Below, piece after piece: positions 1 to 8,100 of a stretch of 14,874 nt of DNA (the first letter of the stretch is position 1; every line of letters begins with the position of its first letter). Source of the DNA: CAYJHC01 sp964370075 (lineage in GTDB: Bacteria > Bacillota > Clostridia > Peptostreptococcales > Anaerovoracaceae). The notes under the pieces are model-generated. The model saw only the letters and a list, made by a program, of their open reading frames with translations, had not been told where the DNA came from and did not search any database. The stretch spans positions 1-14,874 of the forward strand of contig CAYJHC010000047.1 in the NCBI GenBank assembly GCA_964370075.1, read 5' to 3'. The position numbers and the translations under genes are program-made.

Positions 1-1052
1 TTTGTTTTCTCAAAAGCCTTCATTTCCCATTCAGATAAATTTTCTAAATAAATCTTCCTAAAAGCACAAGAATAGCATCCTATATATTCAGCCGAAATTG
101 ACTGCAAATCTCCGCATACTTCTTGCCACTCTTGAACGCTTTTTAAAGGACTTAGATATCCAAGCTTAAATTCATGACCCTCTCTCAAAGAAGACAAGTA
201 TAATTCTAGTGCATTCTCCTCTTTATTATATTTTACAAATCTGCTAGCTCCGTCTCTGCCTTCTAAAACAAAAGGAAACCTTAAAAGCAAATCATCTGCT
301 ACATTATCTGCACTGTAACTTCCCTCTAATAAGTTCTCTGTTTCTAATTTTTCTCTTATCCAATCTACTGAATTTTTGTTTTCTATTTCTAAGAGAAAAT
401 TTCCACCAACAGAATAATCACCGCCTACCTTTGTTATTTTAAAAGTACTTGAAATAGGATCATGTCCGACTATGGAATTTGCATATGCCAAAACGTAGTC
501 TGATTTAATCGTAACTAAAACAGCACCCTCTTCAATTACGCTTTCTTCATCAAATAAAAATGATGCTTCGCCACCTTTTTCGTCTATACATCCGGCTCTT
601 CCACCAATTATTGAGTTACTAACTGATTTGTCTAACATTTCCCGTACAGCTTGGCTCACATCCACTCTATTCCCTGCAAAAAATAAAAATGCAAAACTCT
701 TGCTCTCCTCAGCAATCTCATCAATAATCTGATTTGCAACTTCTATTGTCCCAGCATCAGTTGCGGAAAAATAGGTTTTCTCAATCACCTTATTTTCAAA
801 TTGAATTATGGAAATCAAAATTCCTTGGTCATATATCTTGCCATCGTGAATTACTCCCGTAACTGACAATCCTATTATCTGTGTCATCGGCAGCTGCGTT
901 TTCACTTCTTTTGCAATAGCCTGTGCAAATTCAACATCATTTCCAGAATAATGAATTCTCACCAAAGAGTTTTCTCCTTGATCAAAATTTCCTTTTTGAA
1001 TTTCTGTTTCTACATCAGAAATATTATTAAGCAAAAAGTTTAACGACTTCAT
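1..1052 (-). CDS. FIST-domain sensory protein, N-terminal part (cut by window edge)
   Basis: My own minus-strand translation from the ATG at 1052 stays open for 350 codons to the window edge, so the 3' part is missing. It begins MKSLNFLLNN. Residues about 30-185 fit a FIST_N domain: a predicted strand and helix, then IIGLSVTGVIHDGKIYDQG (59-77), and NSIIGGRAG (146-154). Residues about 190-347 fit FIST_C, ending in the typical Cys/Arg signature GCYSCAFRK (325-333). FIST domains are proposed small-ligand (perhaps amino-acid) input modules, usually joined to GGDEF, histidine kinase or chemoreceptor outputs. The output domain here would lie beyond position 1, so the activity is unknown. No signal peptide or membrane helix is seen in this part, so a cytoplasmic sensor is likely. 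It follows ribF by 120 nt on the same strand with its own candidate promoter. Family call is by motif recognition only. Confidence 0.8.
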   Translation of the reverse strand, partial: MKSLNFLLNNISDVETEIQKGNFDQGENSLVRIHYSGNDVEFAQAIAKEVKTQLPMTQIIGLSVTGVIHDGKIYDQGILISIIQFENKVIEKTYFSATDAGTIEVANQIIDEIAEESKSFAFLFFAGNRVDVSQAVREMLDKSVSNSIIGGRAGCIDEKGGEASFLFDEESVIEEGAVLVTIKSDYVLAYANSIVGHDPISSTFKITKVGGDYSVGGNFLLEIENKNSVDWIREKLETENLLEGSYSADNVADDLLLRFPFVLEGRDGASRFVKYNKEENALELYLSSLREGHEFKLGYLSPLKSVQEWQEVCGDLQSISAEYIGCYSCAFRKIYLENLSEWEMKAFEKT

Positions 1053-1107
1053 TTTCAATGCCTTTCTTTTCTTCTTTTACCACTTACCTCTATTGCATAT
1101 ATAATTT

Positions 1108-1135
1108 ATTTTAACACATAAACATAATTTAACAA
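1108..1135 (-). promoter_or_regulatory. Candidate sigma-A promoter for the FIST gene
   Basis: On the minus strand, TTGTTA (1135-1130) is followed after 16 nt by TAAAAT (1113-1108), with a TGT extended -10 element just ahead of the -10 box. Transcription would begin near 1101, about 50 nt before the ATG at 1052. No clear intrinsic terminator separates ribF from this gene, so read-through from the ribF operon may also contribute. Confidence 0.5.
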
Positions 1136-1172
1136 CAGAAGCAAAGCACTATTACAAATTTCGATACTCTCT

Positions 1173-2093
1173 TTATCTTCTATGGTAAGCCTTTGCCTCA
1201 AGGCAGTCCTTTTTGATTTGTTCGCTTAAAACTTCAATTGTCTCGAATTTTTTTTCTTCCCTAGTTTTTTTAAGAAATTCGACTTTTATATTCTTGCCAT
1301 ATAATTCCTTATCAAAATCGAAAATGTGAGTTTCAATATTTTTTTCATAGCTTCCAATTGTAGGTTTTTCTCCTACATTTGTAATACTCTTATACACATT
1401 TTCATTGTAAGTGCAAGTTGTAGTATACACACCATTTGGAGGTGTTACCATGGTTTTATCAATAACTAAATTTGATGTTGGAAATCCAATAGTTTTACCC
1501 AGTCGATTACCTACAACCACTTCCCCATTTACCGAATAGTTCCTTCCCATATACTTTTTGCATTCATCTACCCTACCTTCTTCAATAAGCGTCCTTATAA
1601 GAGTAGAGCTTACTAGCTTATCCCCTATTATATACGGTTCCATTAAATGTAATCCAAATCCTTTTTTTATTCCTTTTTTTATTAAAAGCTCTGGTGTACC
1701 CGCAGCCTTTGCTCCAAACCTGTAGTTAAATCCACAATAAGCCTCTTTCATGTTTAATCTTCCTACAAGAATTTCATCAATAAACCTATCTGGTGACATA
1801 GTTCTAATCTCATCATCAAAGGAAAGATTAAACATATATTTAACCCCTAAAGACTGTAAAATATCGACCTTTTCTTGAAAAGATAATATGCTTTTGATTT
1901 GTTCATTATTGGTTAATATTTTAGGGTGATTCGAAAATGTAAAAATCGCCGGTTTTAGGCCTGCAAGCTTGCCGTTTTCTACAGTTCTCTTTATTAGTTC
2001 TTGATGCCCTTTATGTATTCCATCAAAATTCCCCAGGGCCACAACAGTTTCTTCTATATTAAATATTTTATTTAGTTCATTAAAAATTTTCAT
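1173..2093 (-). CDS. ribF: Bifunctional riboflavin kinase / FAD synthetase
   Basis: Makes FMN from riboflavin plus ATP and then FAD from FMN plus ATP, in the cytoplasm. The 306 residues match the usual family length. The N-terminal adenylyltransferase domain (about 1-180) shows GNFDGIHKGH (21-30), the HxGH-type nucleotide-binding motif, then GFNYRFG (121-127) and SSTLIR (162-167). The C-terminal flavokinase domain (about 183-306) shows GKTIGFPTSN (199-208), TNVGEKPT (238-245) and ETHIFDFD (254-261) with the catalytic Glu region. The ATG at 2093 has AAGG upstream with about 7 nt spacing and lies 19 nt after the truB stop, so it is the operon's last conserved gene. In Bacillus and many Clostridia rpsO follows this gene; here a FIST sensor follows instead. 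Confidence 0.97.
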   Translation of the reverse strand: MKIFNELNKIFNIEETVVALGNFDGIHKGHQELIKRTVENGKLAGLKPAIFTFSNHPKILTNNEQIKSILSFQEKVDILQSLGVKYMFNLSFDDEIRTMSPDRFIDEILVGRLNMKEAYCGFNYRFGAKAAGTPELLIKKGIKKGFGLHLMEPYIIGDKLVSSTLIRTLIEEGRVDECKKYMGRNYSVNGEVVVGNRLGKTIGFPTSNLVIDKTMVTPPNGVYTTTCTYNENVYKSITNVGEKPTIGSYEKNIETHIFDFDKELYGKNIKVEFLKKTREEKKFETIEVLSEQIKKDCLEAKAYHRR

Positions 2094-2112
2094 TTTCTAC
2101 CTTGACTTTCAA

Positions 2113-2994
2113 TTAAAAGAGCATTTTACCGACCCTTAAATACTTCTCTTCCAAAATTCCAACGCCAATATACTTATCTTTTCCATAAATATTAAACCTT
2201 TCATCAGCACCTATTTTAACAATGTCTAAAGTTTCCTTTTTTTGCGGTTTCCCATTCAAAAAATCTTCTGTCTGTTTAAAATCCAAATTGATTTTCCCAA
2301 AATGAACTAGTGAGAAATCAGCAGGTCTTATCAATTTTTCCACTTCAACAACTGACATTTCTTTTACCGCCATTATACTAACAGCGCTTTCCCTATCAAA
2401 TACCCCCGACTTAGTTCTTTCAAGAGCTGTCATTGCACCCACAGTCCCTAGCGAAACACTTATATCATAACATAAGCTTCTTATATATGTGCCTTTAGAG
2501 CAAAGTACTCTTAACTTAATAAAAGGCAGCTCCACATTTACAACATCCAATTGATAAATATTCACTTTTCTAGGCTTAATTTCTACATCTTTTCCTTCTC
2601 TAGCATATTCATATAATTTCTTTCCATTTACTTTTAGTGCTGAAAATTTAGGAGGAATTTGATTTATTTCTCCTATAAATTTTTTGACCACTTCATGAAT
2701 ACTATGTTCATTTATGGTTCCAATTGCTTTCTCTTCTACTACTTTTCCCCAAATGTCCATAGTATCAGTTTCAATACCTAGCTTAAAAGTGACTAAGTAT
2801 TCTTTTTTATCTAAATCTGTATAATCCATGATTCTAGTCGACCTACCAATGCAAATTGGCAAAACACCTGTAGCCATTGGATCTAAAGTTCCAGTATGTC
2901 CTACTCTCTTTATCCCTGTCACCCTTCTTAAAATTGCAACACAATCATGGGATGTCATATTCTGTTCTTTATAAATATTGATAACTCCATTCAT
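2113..2994 (-). CDS. truB: tRNA pseudouridine(55) synthase TruB
   Basis: Converts U55 in the T-loop of elongator tRNAs to pseudouridine. The 293 residues match the family. The N-terminal catalytic domain contains HTGTLDPMATG (33-43) with the catalytic Asp38, preceded by VINIYKEQNMTSHD, the usual start of the protein. KKEYLVTFKLGIETDTMD and PPKFSALKVNGKKLYEYAR are further family motifs, and SKGTYIRSL is the conserved sequence near the active-site cleft. The C-terminal part is PUA-like but short. The ATG at 2994 overlaps the TAA of nrnA by one base (TAATG), and no good SD is seen, so translation is probably coupled to nrnA. Confidence 0.97.
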   Translation of the reverse strand: MNGVINIYKEQNMTSHDCVAILRRVTGIKRVGHTGTLDPMATGVLPICIGRSTRIMDYTDLDKKEYLVTFKLGIETDTMDIWGKVVEEKAIGTINEHSIHEVVKKFIGEINQIPPKFSALKVNGKKLYEYAREGKDVEIKPRKVNIYQLDVVNVELPFIKLRVLCSKGTYIRSLCYDISVSLGTVGAMTALERTKSGVFDRESAVSIMAVKEMSVVEVEKLIRPADFSLVHFGKINLDFKQTEDFLNGKPQKKETLDIVKIGADERFNIYGKDKYIGVGILEEKYLRVGKMLF

Positions 2995-3965
2995 TAATTA
3001 AATGCCGCCTCCAACTCTTTTACTAATAAATCCCGAACTTGATTAATTGGAAGTTTCATACTAAATCCAGAGGCCTTAATATGCCCTCCCCCTTGAAATT
3101 TTTCTGCTATTTCTGCCACATTAAAATAGGACTTCGCCCTTAGACTAACCTTAACTGAGTCAGTTTTCTCTTTTAAGACAACCGCAACTTCAACGCCTTC
3201 TATAGATCTTAGCATAGAGCTAATTCCATCTGCATCATCCATATGGCAGCCCATCTCTTCAAGTAAAGCCTGAGTAATAGATACAATAGCAACCTTTCCA
3301 TTGCAAATTATACTTGCTTCGTTTATTAATCTTCCTTTCAACTTCAAGGCTTTGAGAGGAATGTTTTCATTTATCTCAACTACAATATCCCTAAAAGAGT
3401 TTTTAATCTCATAAAGTTTTGCCACTGTTTCATGGGTTTTTTTATTAGTATTTGCATTTTGAAAGTTACCAGTATCAGTTGAAATCGCAACAAATATGCC
3501 AGTAGCCGCTTCCTTTGATATTCTAACATCGTTCCCAGTTAAAAGGTCAAATATTATTTCCCCTGTAGCAGCCGCTTTTGAATCTACATAATTATAATCA
3601 CCAATTTGTTTTGTGCTCTGATGATGGTCAATTACTATTTTTGCTTTACCGCATTTAAACAATTCTTCTCTTTTTGGAATTCTCCCATAATCACCGCAAT
3701 CAACTAATGCACAAATCATATCTTTGCTATTCACCTTATTATATTCCTTATAATCTAAAATATAATCTTTATCTAAAAATTTCAAATTATTAGGAATTTT
3801 ATCTTCCAATACAATATATGCCTCAATTCCTTCACACCGTAAACTTTCGCATAAAGCCACTGATGAGCCCAGAGCATCTCCGTCAACTAAAACATGAGGG
3901 AACAGCAGAACCTCTGCTCCCTCAGTTAATACATCCCATATTTCTTTAAAACTATTATTGCTCAT
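2994..3965 (-). CDS. nrnA: DHH/DHHA1 phosphoesterase, NrnA-type nanoRNase / pAp phosphatase
   Basis: Members of this family degrade 2-5 nt RNA remnants and dephosphorylate 3'-phosphoadenosine 5'-phosphate with Mn2+. With the start used here (323 aa), metal-binding motifs are PHVLVDGDALGS (23-34), VDCGD (88-92), the signature IDHHQS (112-117) and STDTGNF (162-168). The C-terminal DHHA1 domain carries GGGHIKASGF (292-301), which binds substrate. An in-frame GTG exists at 3974, but it lies inside AAAGGTGAG, the only SD. The ATG at 3965 is correctly spaced from that SD and is the better start. The rbfA stop TAA also lies right after the SD, implying coupled translation. The position between rbfA and truB is common in Clostridia. 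Orn-like versus pAp preference cannot be read from sequence. Confidence 0.93.
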   Translation of the reverse strand: MSNNSFKEIWDVLTEGAEVLLFPHVLVDGDALGSSVALCESLRCEGIEAYIVLEDKIPNNLKFLDKDYILDYKEYNKVNSKDMICALVDCGDYGRIPKREELFKCGKAKIVIDHHQSTKQIGDYNYVDSKAAATGEIIFDLLTGNDVRISKEAATGIFVAISTDTGNFQNANTNKKTHETVAKLYEIKNSFRDIVVEINENIPLKALKLKGRLINEASIICNGKVAIVSITQALLEEMGCHMDDADGISSMLRSIEGVEVAVVLKEKTDSVKVSLRAKSYFNVAEIAEKFQGGGHIKASGFSMKLPINQVRDLLVKELEAAFN

Positions 3966-3966
3966 A

Positions 3967-4332
3967 TTACTCACCTTTATTTATTTTATAGATCAGCTCT
4001 TCAATATGGGCCCCTGTTTCAAATGATTTATCAATTTTGAATCTAAGTTCAGGAATATGTCTCACTTTTACTTGATTCGCAATTTCCTTTTTAATTATCC
4101 CTTTTGAATGTTCTAAAGCTTCCAGGACATTCTTCTCTTTTTCATCTTTTTCACTTGGTGTGGTAAAACAAGTTAAATAAATTGTCGCATAGCTCCCATC
4201 GCCTGATACTTCAACGTCTGTAATGCTTATCATCCCTTCTAATCTCGGATCTTTAAAGTCTCTGATTAGCATTTGGCTTAATATTCTTTGAATTTCTCCA
4301 CCAAGTCTTCCTTGCTTAAATCCTTTTCCCAT
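3967..4332 (-). CDS. rbfA: 30S ribosome-binding factor A
   Basis: Small KH-type protein that binds the immature 30S subunit, helps 16S rRNA 5'-end maturation and is needed for cold adaptation. The start RLGGEIQRILSQML, then DPRLEGMISITDVEVSGDGS and the KH-like ending of HIPELRFKIDKSFETG are characteristic. Two ATGs stand in tandem (4335 and 4332). The SD AGGAG is only 3 nt from the first and 6 nt from the second, so the second is preferred, giving 121 aa. The gene starts 17 nt after the infB stop. The Bacillus order has ylxP between infB and rbfA; it is absent here. The stop codon sits beside the SD of nrnA. Confidence 0.96.
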   Translation of the reverse strand: MGKGFKQGRLGGEIQRILSQMLIRDFKDPRLEGMISITDVEVSGDGSYATIYLTCFTTPSEKDEKEKNVLEALEHSKGIIKKEIANQVKVRHIPELRFKIDKSFETGAHIEELIYKINKGE

Positions 4333-4349
4333 CATTATCTCCTAACTGG

Positions 4350-7300
4350 CTAGTCTCTTGGGATTTCTTCCATCTGGAAACATTCTATAACATCACCTTC
4401 TTTGATATCGTTATAGTTTTCTATTCCAATACCACATTCAAAGCCTTGGGCAACTTCCTTTGCATCATCTTTGAATCTTCTTAGGGATGAGATTTTCCCT
4501 TCATGGATAACAATTCCATCTCTCACAAGCCTAACTTCTGCATTTCTAACAACCTTACCACTAGTAACATATGCTCCTGCGATAATCCCTGCGCCTGGCA
4601 CCTTGAAGATATCTCTTACCTCAACTGTTCCAAGAACTACTTCTTTAAACTCAGGATCAAGCATGCCTTTAATAGCGTTTGAAATATCATCAATAATGTC
4701 ATAAATTACCCTATATGTTTTGATTTGAACGTTTTCTCTGTCCGCCAGGGTTGTTACCGCAACACTAGGTCTTACATTAAATCCTATGATTATAGCACCT
4801 GAAGTTCCTGCTAATGTAACATCTGATTCTGTTACTGCTCCAACTCCTGAATGTATTATTTTTACTCTAACATTCTCTGTATTAAGTTTTTCCAATGATG
4901 ACACCACCGCACCAACTGAACCCCTAACATCTCCTTTAATTATTAAGTTAAGATCCTTTATCTCCCCTTCTTGAATTGTGTTAAATAATTCTTCTAGTGT
5001 TGTACTTGAATTTCTAGCAAGGACCTCTTCTCTTTGTTTTCCTTTTCTCTTTTCTGCAATTTCTTTAGCTAATCTATCATCTTTAACAGAGTTAAAGTCA
5101 TCCCCAGCAGCAGGTACATCAGTTAATCCTAAAATTTCTACTGCTGTAGCTGGCCCTGCCTTTCTAATTGTATCTCCTTTAAAGTTTGTCATTAACCTAA
5201 TTTTTCCTGAAGTAGTTCCGGCAACAATACTTTGCCCAGCCTTCAACGTTCCATTGGTTACAAGAAGTGTAGCAATAGGTCCCTTTGCTTTATCAAGCCT
5301 AGCTTCAATTACAGTACCTAAAGCAAATCTATCAGGGTTTGCTTTAAGCTCAAGCACCTCCGCCTGTAATAGTATCATTTCAAGTAAGTTTACAATTCCA
5401 TCTCCCTTTTTTGCTGAAACTGGAACAGCTATAACATCTCCTCCCCACTCTTCAACAACAATACCATGTGAACTTAAGTCTTGTTTGACCATATCCGGAT
5501 TTGCTCCCGGCTTGTCCATCTTATTTATTGCTACAATTATTGGTACTCCTGCTGCCTTCGCATGACTTATGGATTCAATGGTTTGTGGCTTTACACTATC
5601 ATCAGCAGCTACTACTAAGATAGCTATGTCTGTAATATTTGCTCCTCTTGCTCTCATTGCCGTAAAAGCTTCATGTCCTGGAGTATCAAGGAAAACTATT
5701 TTTTTACCGTTGATGTTTACTTCTGAAGCACCAATATGTTGAGTTATGCCTCCAGATTCTTGAGACGTAACATTAGTTTTTCGTATGGCATCTAGTAAAG
5801 AAGTTTTACCATGGTCAACGTGTCCCATTACAGTAATAATTGGCGGTCTCTCTTTTAGTTGATCCTCTTTATCTTCAAAAGTTTCTAAGCCTTCATCTTC
5901 TTCAACTTCTTCAACTTTTCCAATCACAACACTTAATTGTAATTCCTCTGCTAATAGCTGAACTGTGTCTTCATCTAGTGAAGCATTTATATTTGAAACA
6001 ACACCCATTTTTAGTAGAGTCAATATAACTTGAGAGCTAGTTACTCCAAGTTGTTCACAAAATCCTGCCACAGTAATTGGAACATTAACAATTCTTGTTC
6101 CTACTGGCATATCCTCAGTCACTACTACTTCTGGTTCTTGATTTTCTTTAACAATCCTTTGCTGTTTCTTACCTTTGGTTTTCTTTTCTAAATCTCCATC
6201 TTCATAAGAAAATTTATTGTATTTTTTATCTTTATTTGGCTTAACCCCTTTAGTCGCCTTGTCTTTGTCTTTTGTAACCTCTTTCTTTTTGAAGTCTTTA
6301 TTATAGTCTTTCCCTGTTTTTCTTAATGGCTGCTCCGCATCTACTAATCCCACCCCACTATCTGGCCTTGTAGGTCTTCCGTTATCTGGTCTTGCAGATT
6401 TTCCACTATCTGGCCGGCTGTTTCTATCAAACCTTTTTCTCTCTCCATCAAAAGGTTTTCTACCATCATTGGAAGGTCTNNNNNNNNNNNNNNNNNNNNN
6501 NNNNNNNNNNNNNNNNNNNNNNNNNNNNNNNNNNNNNNNNNNNNNNNNNNNNNNNNNNNNNNNNNNNNNNNNNNNNNNNAGGTCTATTCCCTTCAGAATT
6601 TCTATTTCCACCTGCCGGACGACTTCCTCCGTTACTTCTATTATCTCTAGCTGGTCTGTTATTTCTATCTCCACCTCTATTTTCAGGTCTTCTTCTAGGC
6701 TCTTCTATTTTCCCTCTTTGCTCAGATTTTTCTGCAGCTTCTGCAGCTTTTGCCGCTTTTCTTCTCTCTTCTTCTTTTGCCCTACCTTCTGCTGTACTTA
6801 CAATTCTAATTCCGGATCTTGCAGGAGTTTTTTCTGGTAATGGTTTCTTCTCTTGCATCTTTACTTCTAGCTTTTCCTTTCCTACTTCATTATTGGGTCT
6901 TCCCATTCCTATCCCATTAGCAGCTTTTTCTTCTGTTCTAACAGGACTCCTATCCTTCGCTTTTTCAGCCTGTCCTTCAGCCCTTCCACTTATAGGCCTA
7001 TTCTCTTCTGAGCTCTTTTTTTTCTCTACAGGTTTTGCTTCTCCTCCCTTTGATATAGAAGTTTCGTCCTTTTGCGCCTTAACCTCTTTTTCCATATCTC
7101 TGTCTTTAGTCTCCTTTGCAACTCTAGCAGTAATCGCCGCTGGCACTACAGGAGTCTCCTTAGGAGCTCTTGCTGCTACTGCTGCTGGCACTACAGGAAT
7201 TTCCTTAGGAGCTCTTGCTGCTACTGCTGCTGGTACTACAGGGGTTTCTTTTGGAGCTTTTGCCTTAGCCTTCTTATCGTCAACGTTCTTTTCAACAACT

Positions 7301-7467
7301 TGCTTATTTTCTTTTCCATTACTGGTAAAAGAATTTTTAATTGCTTCAAGTTTATCTTCTGGAATATTACTATTTGCTCCTTTTAGCTCAACTCCAAGAT
7401 TATTTGCTCTATCTACTATATCTTTACTCTTTTGATTAATTTCTTTTCCTAATTCGTGTACTTTCAT
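4350..7467 (-). CDS. infB: Translation initiation factor IF-2 (interrupted by an assembly gap)
   Basis: GTPase that brings fMet-tRNA to the 30S P site and promotes subunit joining. The ATG at 7467 overlaps the ylxQ TGA (ATGA). Residues 1-52 are an IF2_N domain (starts MKVHELGKEINQKSKDIVDR). Then comes a long Ala/Lys/Arg/Pro-rich disordered region with a 45-bp triple repeat and Arg-Pro repeats, broken by 100 N at 6480-6579. A second IF2_N domain is at about 6113-5919. G-domain motifs: G1 GHVDHGKT (5825-5802), G2 GGITQHIG, G3 DTPGHE (5687-5670), G4 NKMDK (5525-5511), G5 SAKKGD. The beta-barrel and fMet-tRNA-binding C2 domain (about 4631-4353) closes the protein. Known sequence gives 296 + 709 codons plus the gap, longer than B. 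subtilis IF2 (716 aa) because of the N-terminal extension. The frames of the two sides are compatible if the true gap is a multiple of 3. Confidence 0.97.
6355..6420 (-). repeat. 24-bp imperfect tandem repeat in infB (Arg-Pro-Asp-Ser/Asn-Gly units)
   Basis: Units start at 6355, 6379 and 6403 on the plus strand, each beginning CCACTATCTGG or CCGTTATCTGG; the third unit diverges after about 15 bases. They encode RPDSG, RPDNG and RPDSG motifs each followed by three variable residues. They lie about 60 bp from the N-gap and share the AGACCT (Arg-Pro) hexamer with both gap edges. Confidence 0.75.
6480..6579. other. Assembly gap of exactly 100 N inside infB
   Basis: The run of N covers 6480-6579. 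A length of exactly 100 is the usual placeholder for a gap of unknown size. Both edges carry the same plus-strand hexamer AGGTCT (6474-6479 and 6580-6585), encoding Arg-Pro. Codon first bases are at positions divisible by 3 on the right side and leave remainder 2 on the left, which is compatible with one intact gene only if the real length is a multiple of 3. Confidence 0.97.
7123..7257 (-). repeat. 45-bp tandem repeat, three copies, in infB
   Basis: Three 15-residue units (IF2 residues 71-115): APKETPVVPAAVAAR, APKEIPVVPAAVAAR and APKETPVVPAAITAR, followed by a degenerate VAKET. Synonymous changes between copies show that the array is not brand new. Ala/Pro-rich repeats are common in the poorly conserved linker between the IF2 N-terminal domain and the G domain; copy number probably varies between strains. 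Confidence 0.9.
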
Positions 7468-7784
7468 ATAATGCAGCCCCTCTCTTTATCTATTTCATCC
7501 TTTATTATTTTCGCAAAGTTTTTGTCTGTTATTCCTATTATTCCAACTTCGGATTTGCCCAGTAATCGGCCAAACCTTTTTTTCTCTGAATAAACTACTA
7601 AGCTGATTTCTTTTTTGCTACAAAACCATTCAATTTTTTCTCTACTACTTCTCCCTAGGTCTTCTCCAATTATTACTAAGTGAAGTTTATTCTTCTTTCC
7701 ATACACTTCACAAGTATATGCTCCTTCCACTAGATTACCGGATTTTTTAGCAAATCCTAAGTAGCTTTCTATTTTAGGTTTCAA
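7464..7784 (-). CDS. ylxQ: L7Ae/L30e-like RNA-binding protein YlxQ
   Basis: A 106-residue member of the L7Ae/L30e/S12e/Gadd45 fold, expected to bind kink-turn-like RNA; its exact target is not established. Family marks: SYLGFAKKSGNLVEG near the start, KLHLVIIGEDLGRSSREK in the middle and KSEVGIIGITDKNFAKII near the end. The start codon is TTG at 7784, supported by AGAGGTGA upstream with about 6 nt spacing; no suitable ATG is nearby. It overlaps the 3' end of ylxR by 11 nt and overlaps infB by 4 nt (ATGA), so the three genes should be translated in coupled fashion. Confidence 0.9.
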   Translation of the reverse strand: MKPKIESYLGFAKKSGNLVEGAYTCEVYGKKNKLHLVIIGEDLGRSSREKIEWFCSKKEISLVVYSEKKRFGRLLGKSEVGIIGITDKNFAKIIKDEIDKERGCII

Positions 7785-8055
7785 TCTTCATCACCTCTTC
7801 TTTTATAGTTTCTTTCAGTGTTTCAAATTCAGCAAGTGATAAGTTTCTTTTAAATGCCCTTTGAAAAGCTTTCCGCTTTTCTGCTTTGTCAACACAGTCG
7901 GCATCTTTACATAGGTAACAACCTCTGCCTGCCGCCTTTCCTGTGATATCCATTTTTACGCCTTTATCTGTGTCCACAAATCTAATTAGCTGCTTCTGTA
8001 TTTTTTTTTCAGCACAACCTATACAAGTTCTTTGCGGAATTTTTCTCTCTTTCAC
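7774..8055 (-). CDS. ylxR: YlxR/RnpM family RNA-binding protein
   Basis: A 93-residue YlxR (DUF448) protein. Signature RTCIGCAEK (9-17) with C11 and C14, LIRFVDTDKG, and GRGCYLCKDADC (43-54) with three more cysteines, then KAFQRAFKR. The cysteine pairs could hold zinc, though many homologues lack some of them. In Bacillus subtilis the homologue was reported to bind RNase P RNA and change its activity; that role here is inference from family. The start is GTG at 8055, fixed by a strong SD AAGGAGG (8068-8062) 6 nt upstream. It begins 45 nt after the nusA stop, the largest gap within this part of the operon. Confidence 0.92.
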   Translation of the reverse strand: MKERKIPQRTCIGCAEKKIQKQLIRFVDTDKGVKMDITGKAAGRGCYLCKDADCVDKAEKRKAFQRAFKRNLSLAEFETLKETIKEEVMKIET

Positions 8056-8100
8056 AAACTGCCTCCTTGCGAAAATTTTTTCTACCTACTATCGGATTTT

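Noticed and set aside
1053..1172. Intrinsic terminator after ribF
   Set aside because: No G/C-containing stem followed by a U-run is present on the minus strand in this interval.
4978..5565. 195-codon plus-strand frame opposite the IF2 G domain
   Set aside because: The minus strand carries all G motifs of IF2; the antisense product has no recognisable domain.
6392..7435. Long plus-strand open frame opposite infB, Ser/Leu/Phe/Ala-rich
   Set aside because: It is the antisense of the repeat-rich, Lys/Arg/Glu-rich IF2 linker, spans the N-gap and has no SD; open antisense frames are expected against such codon use.
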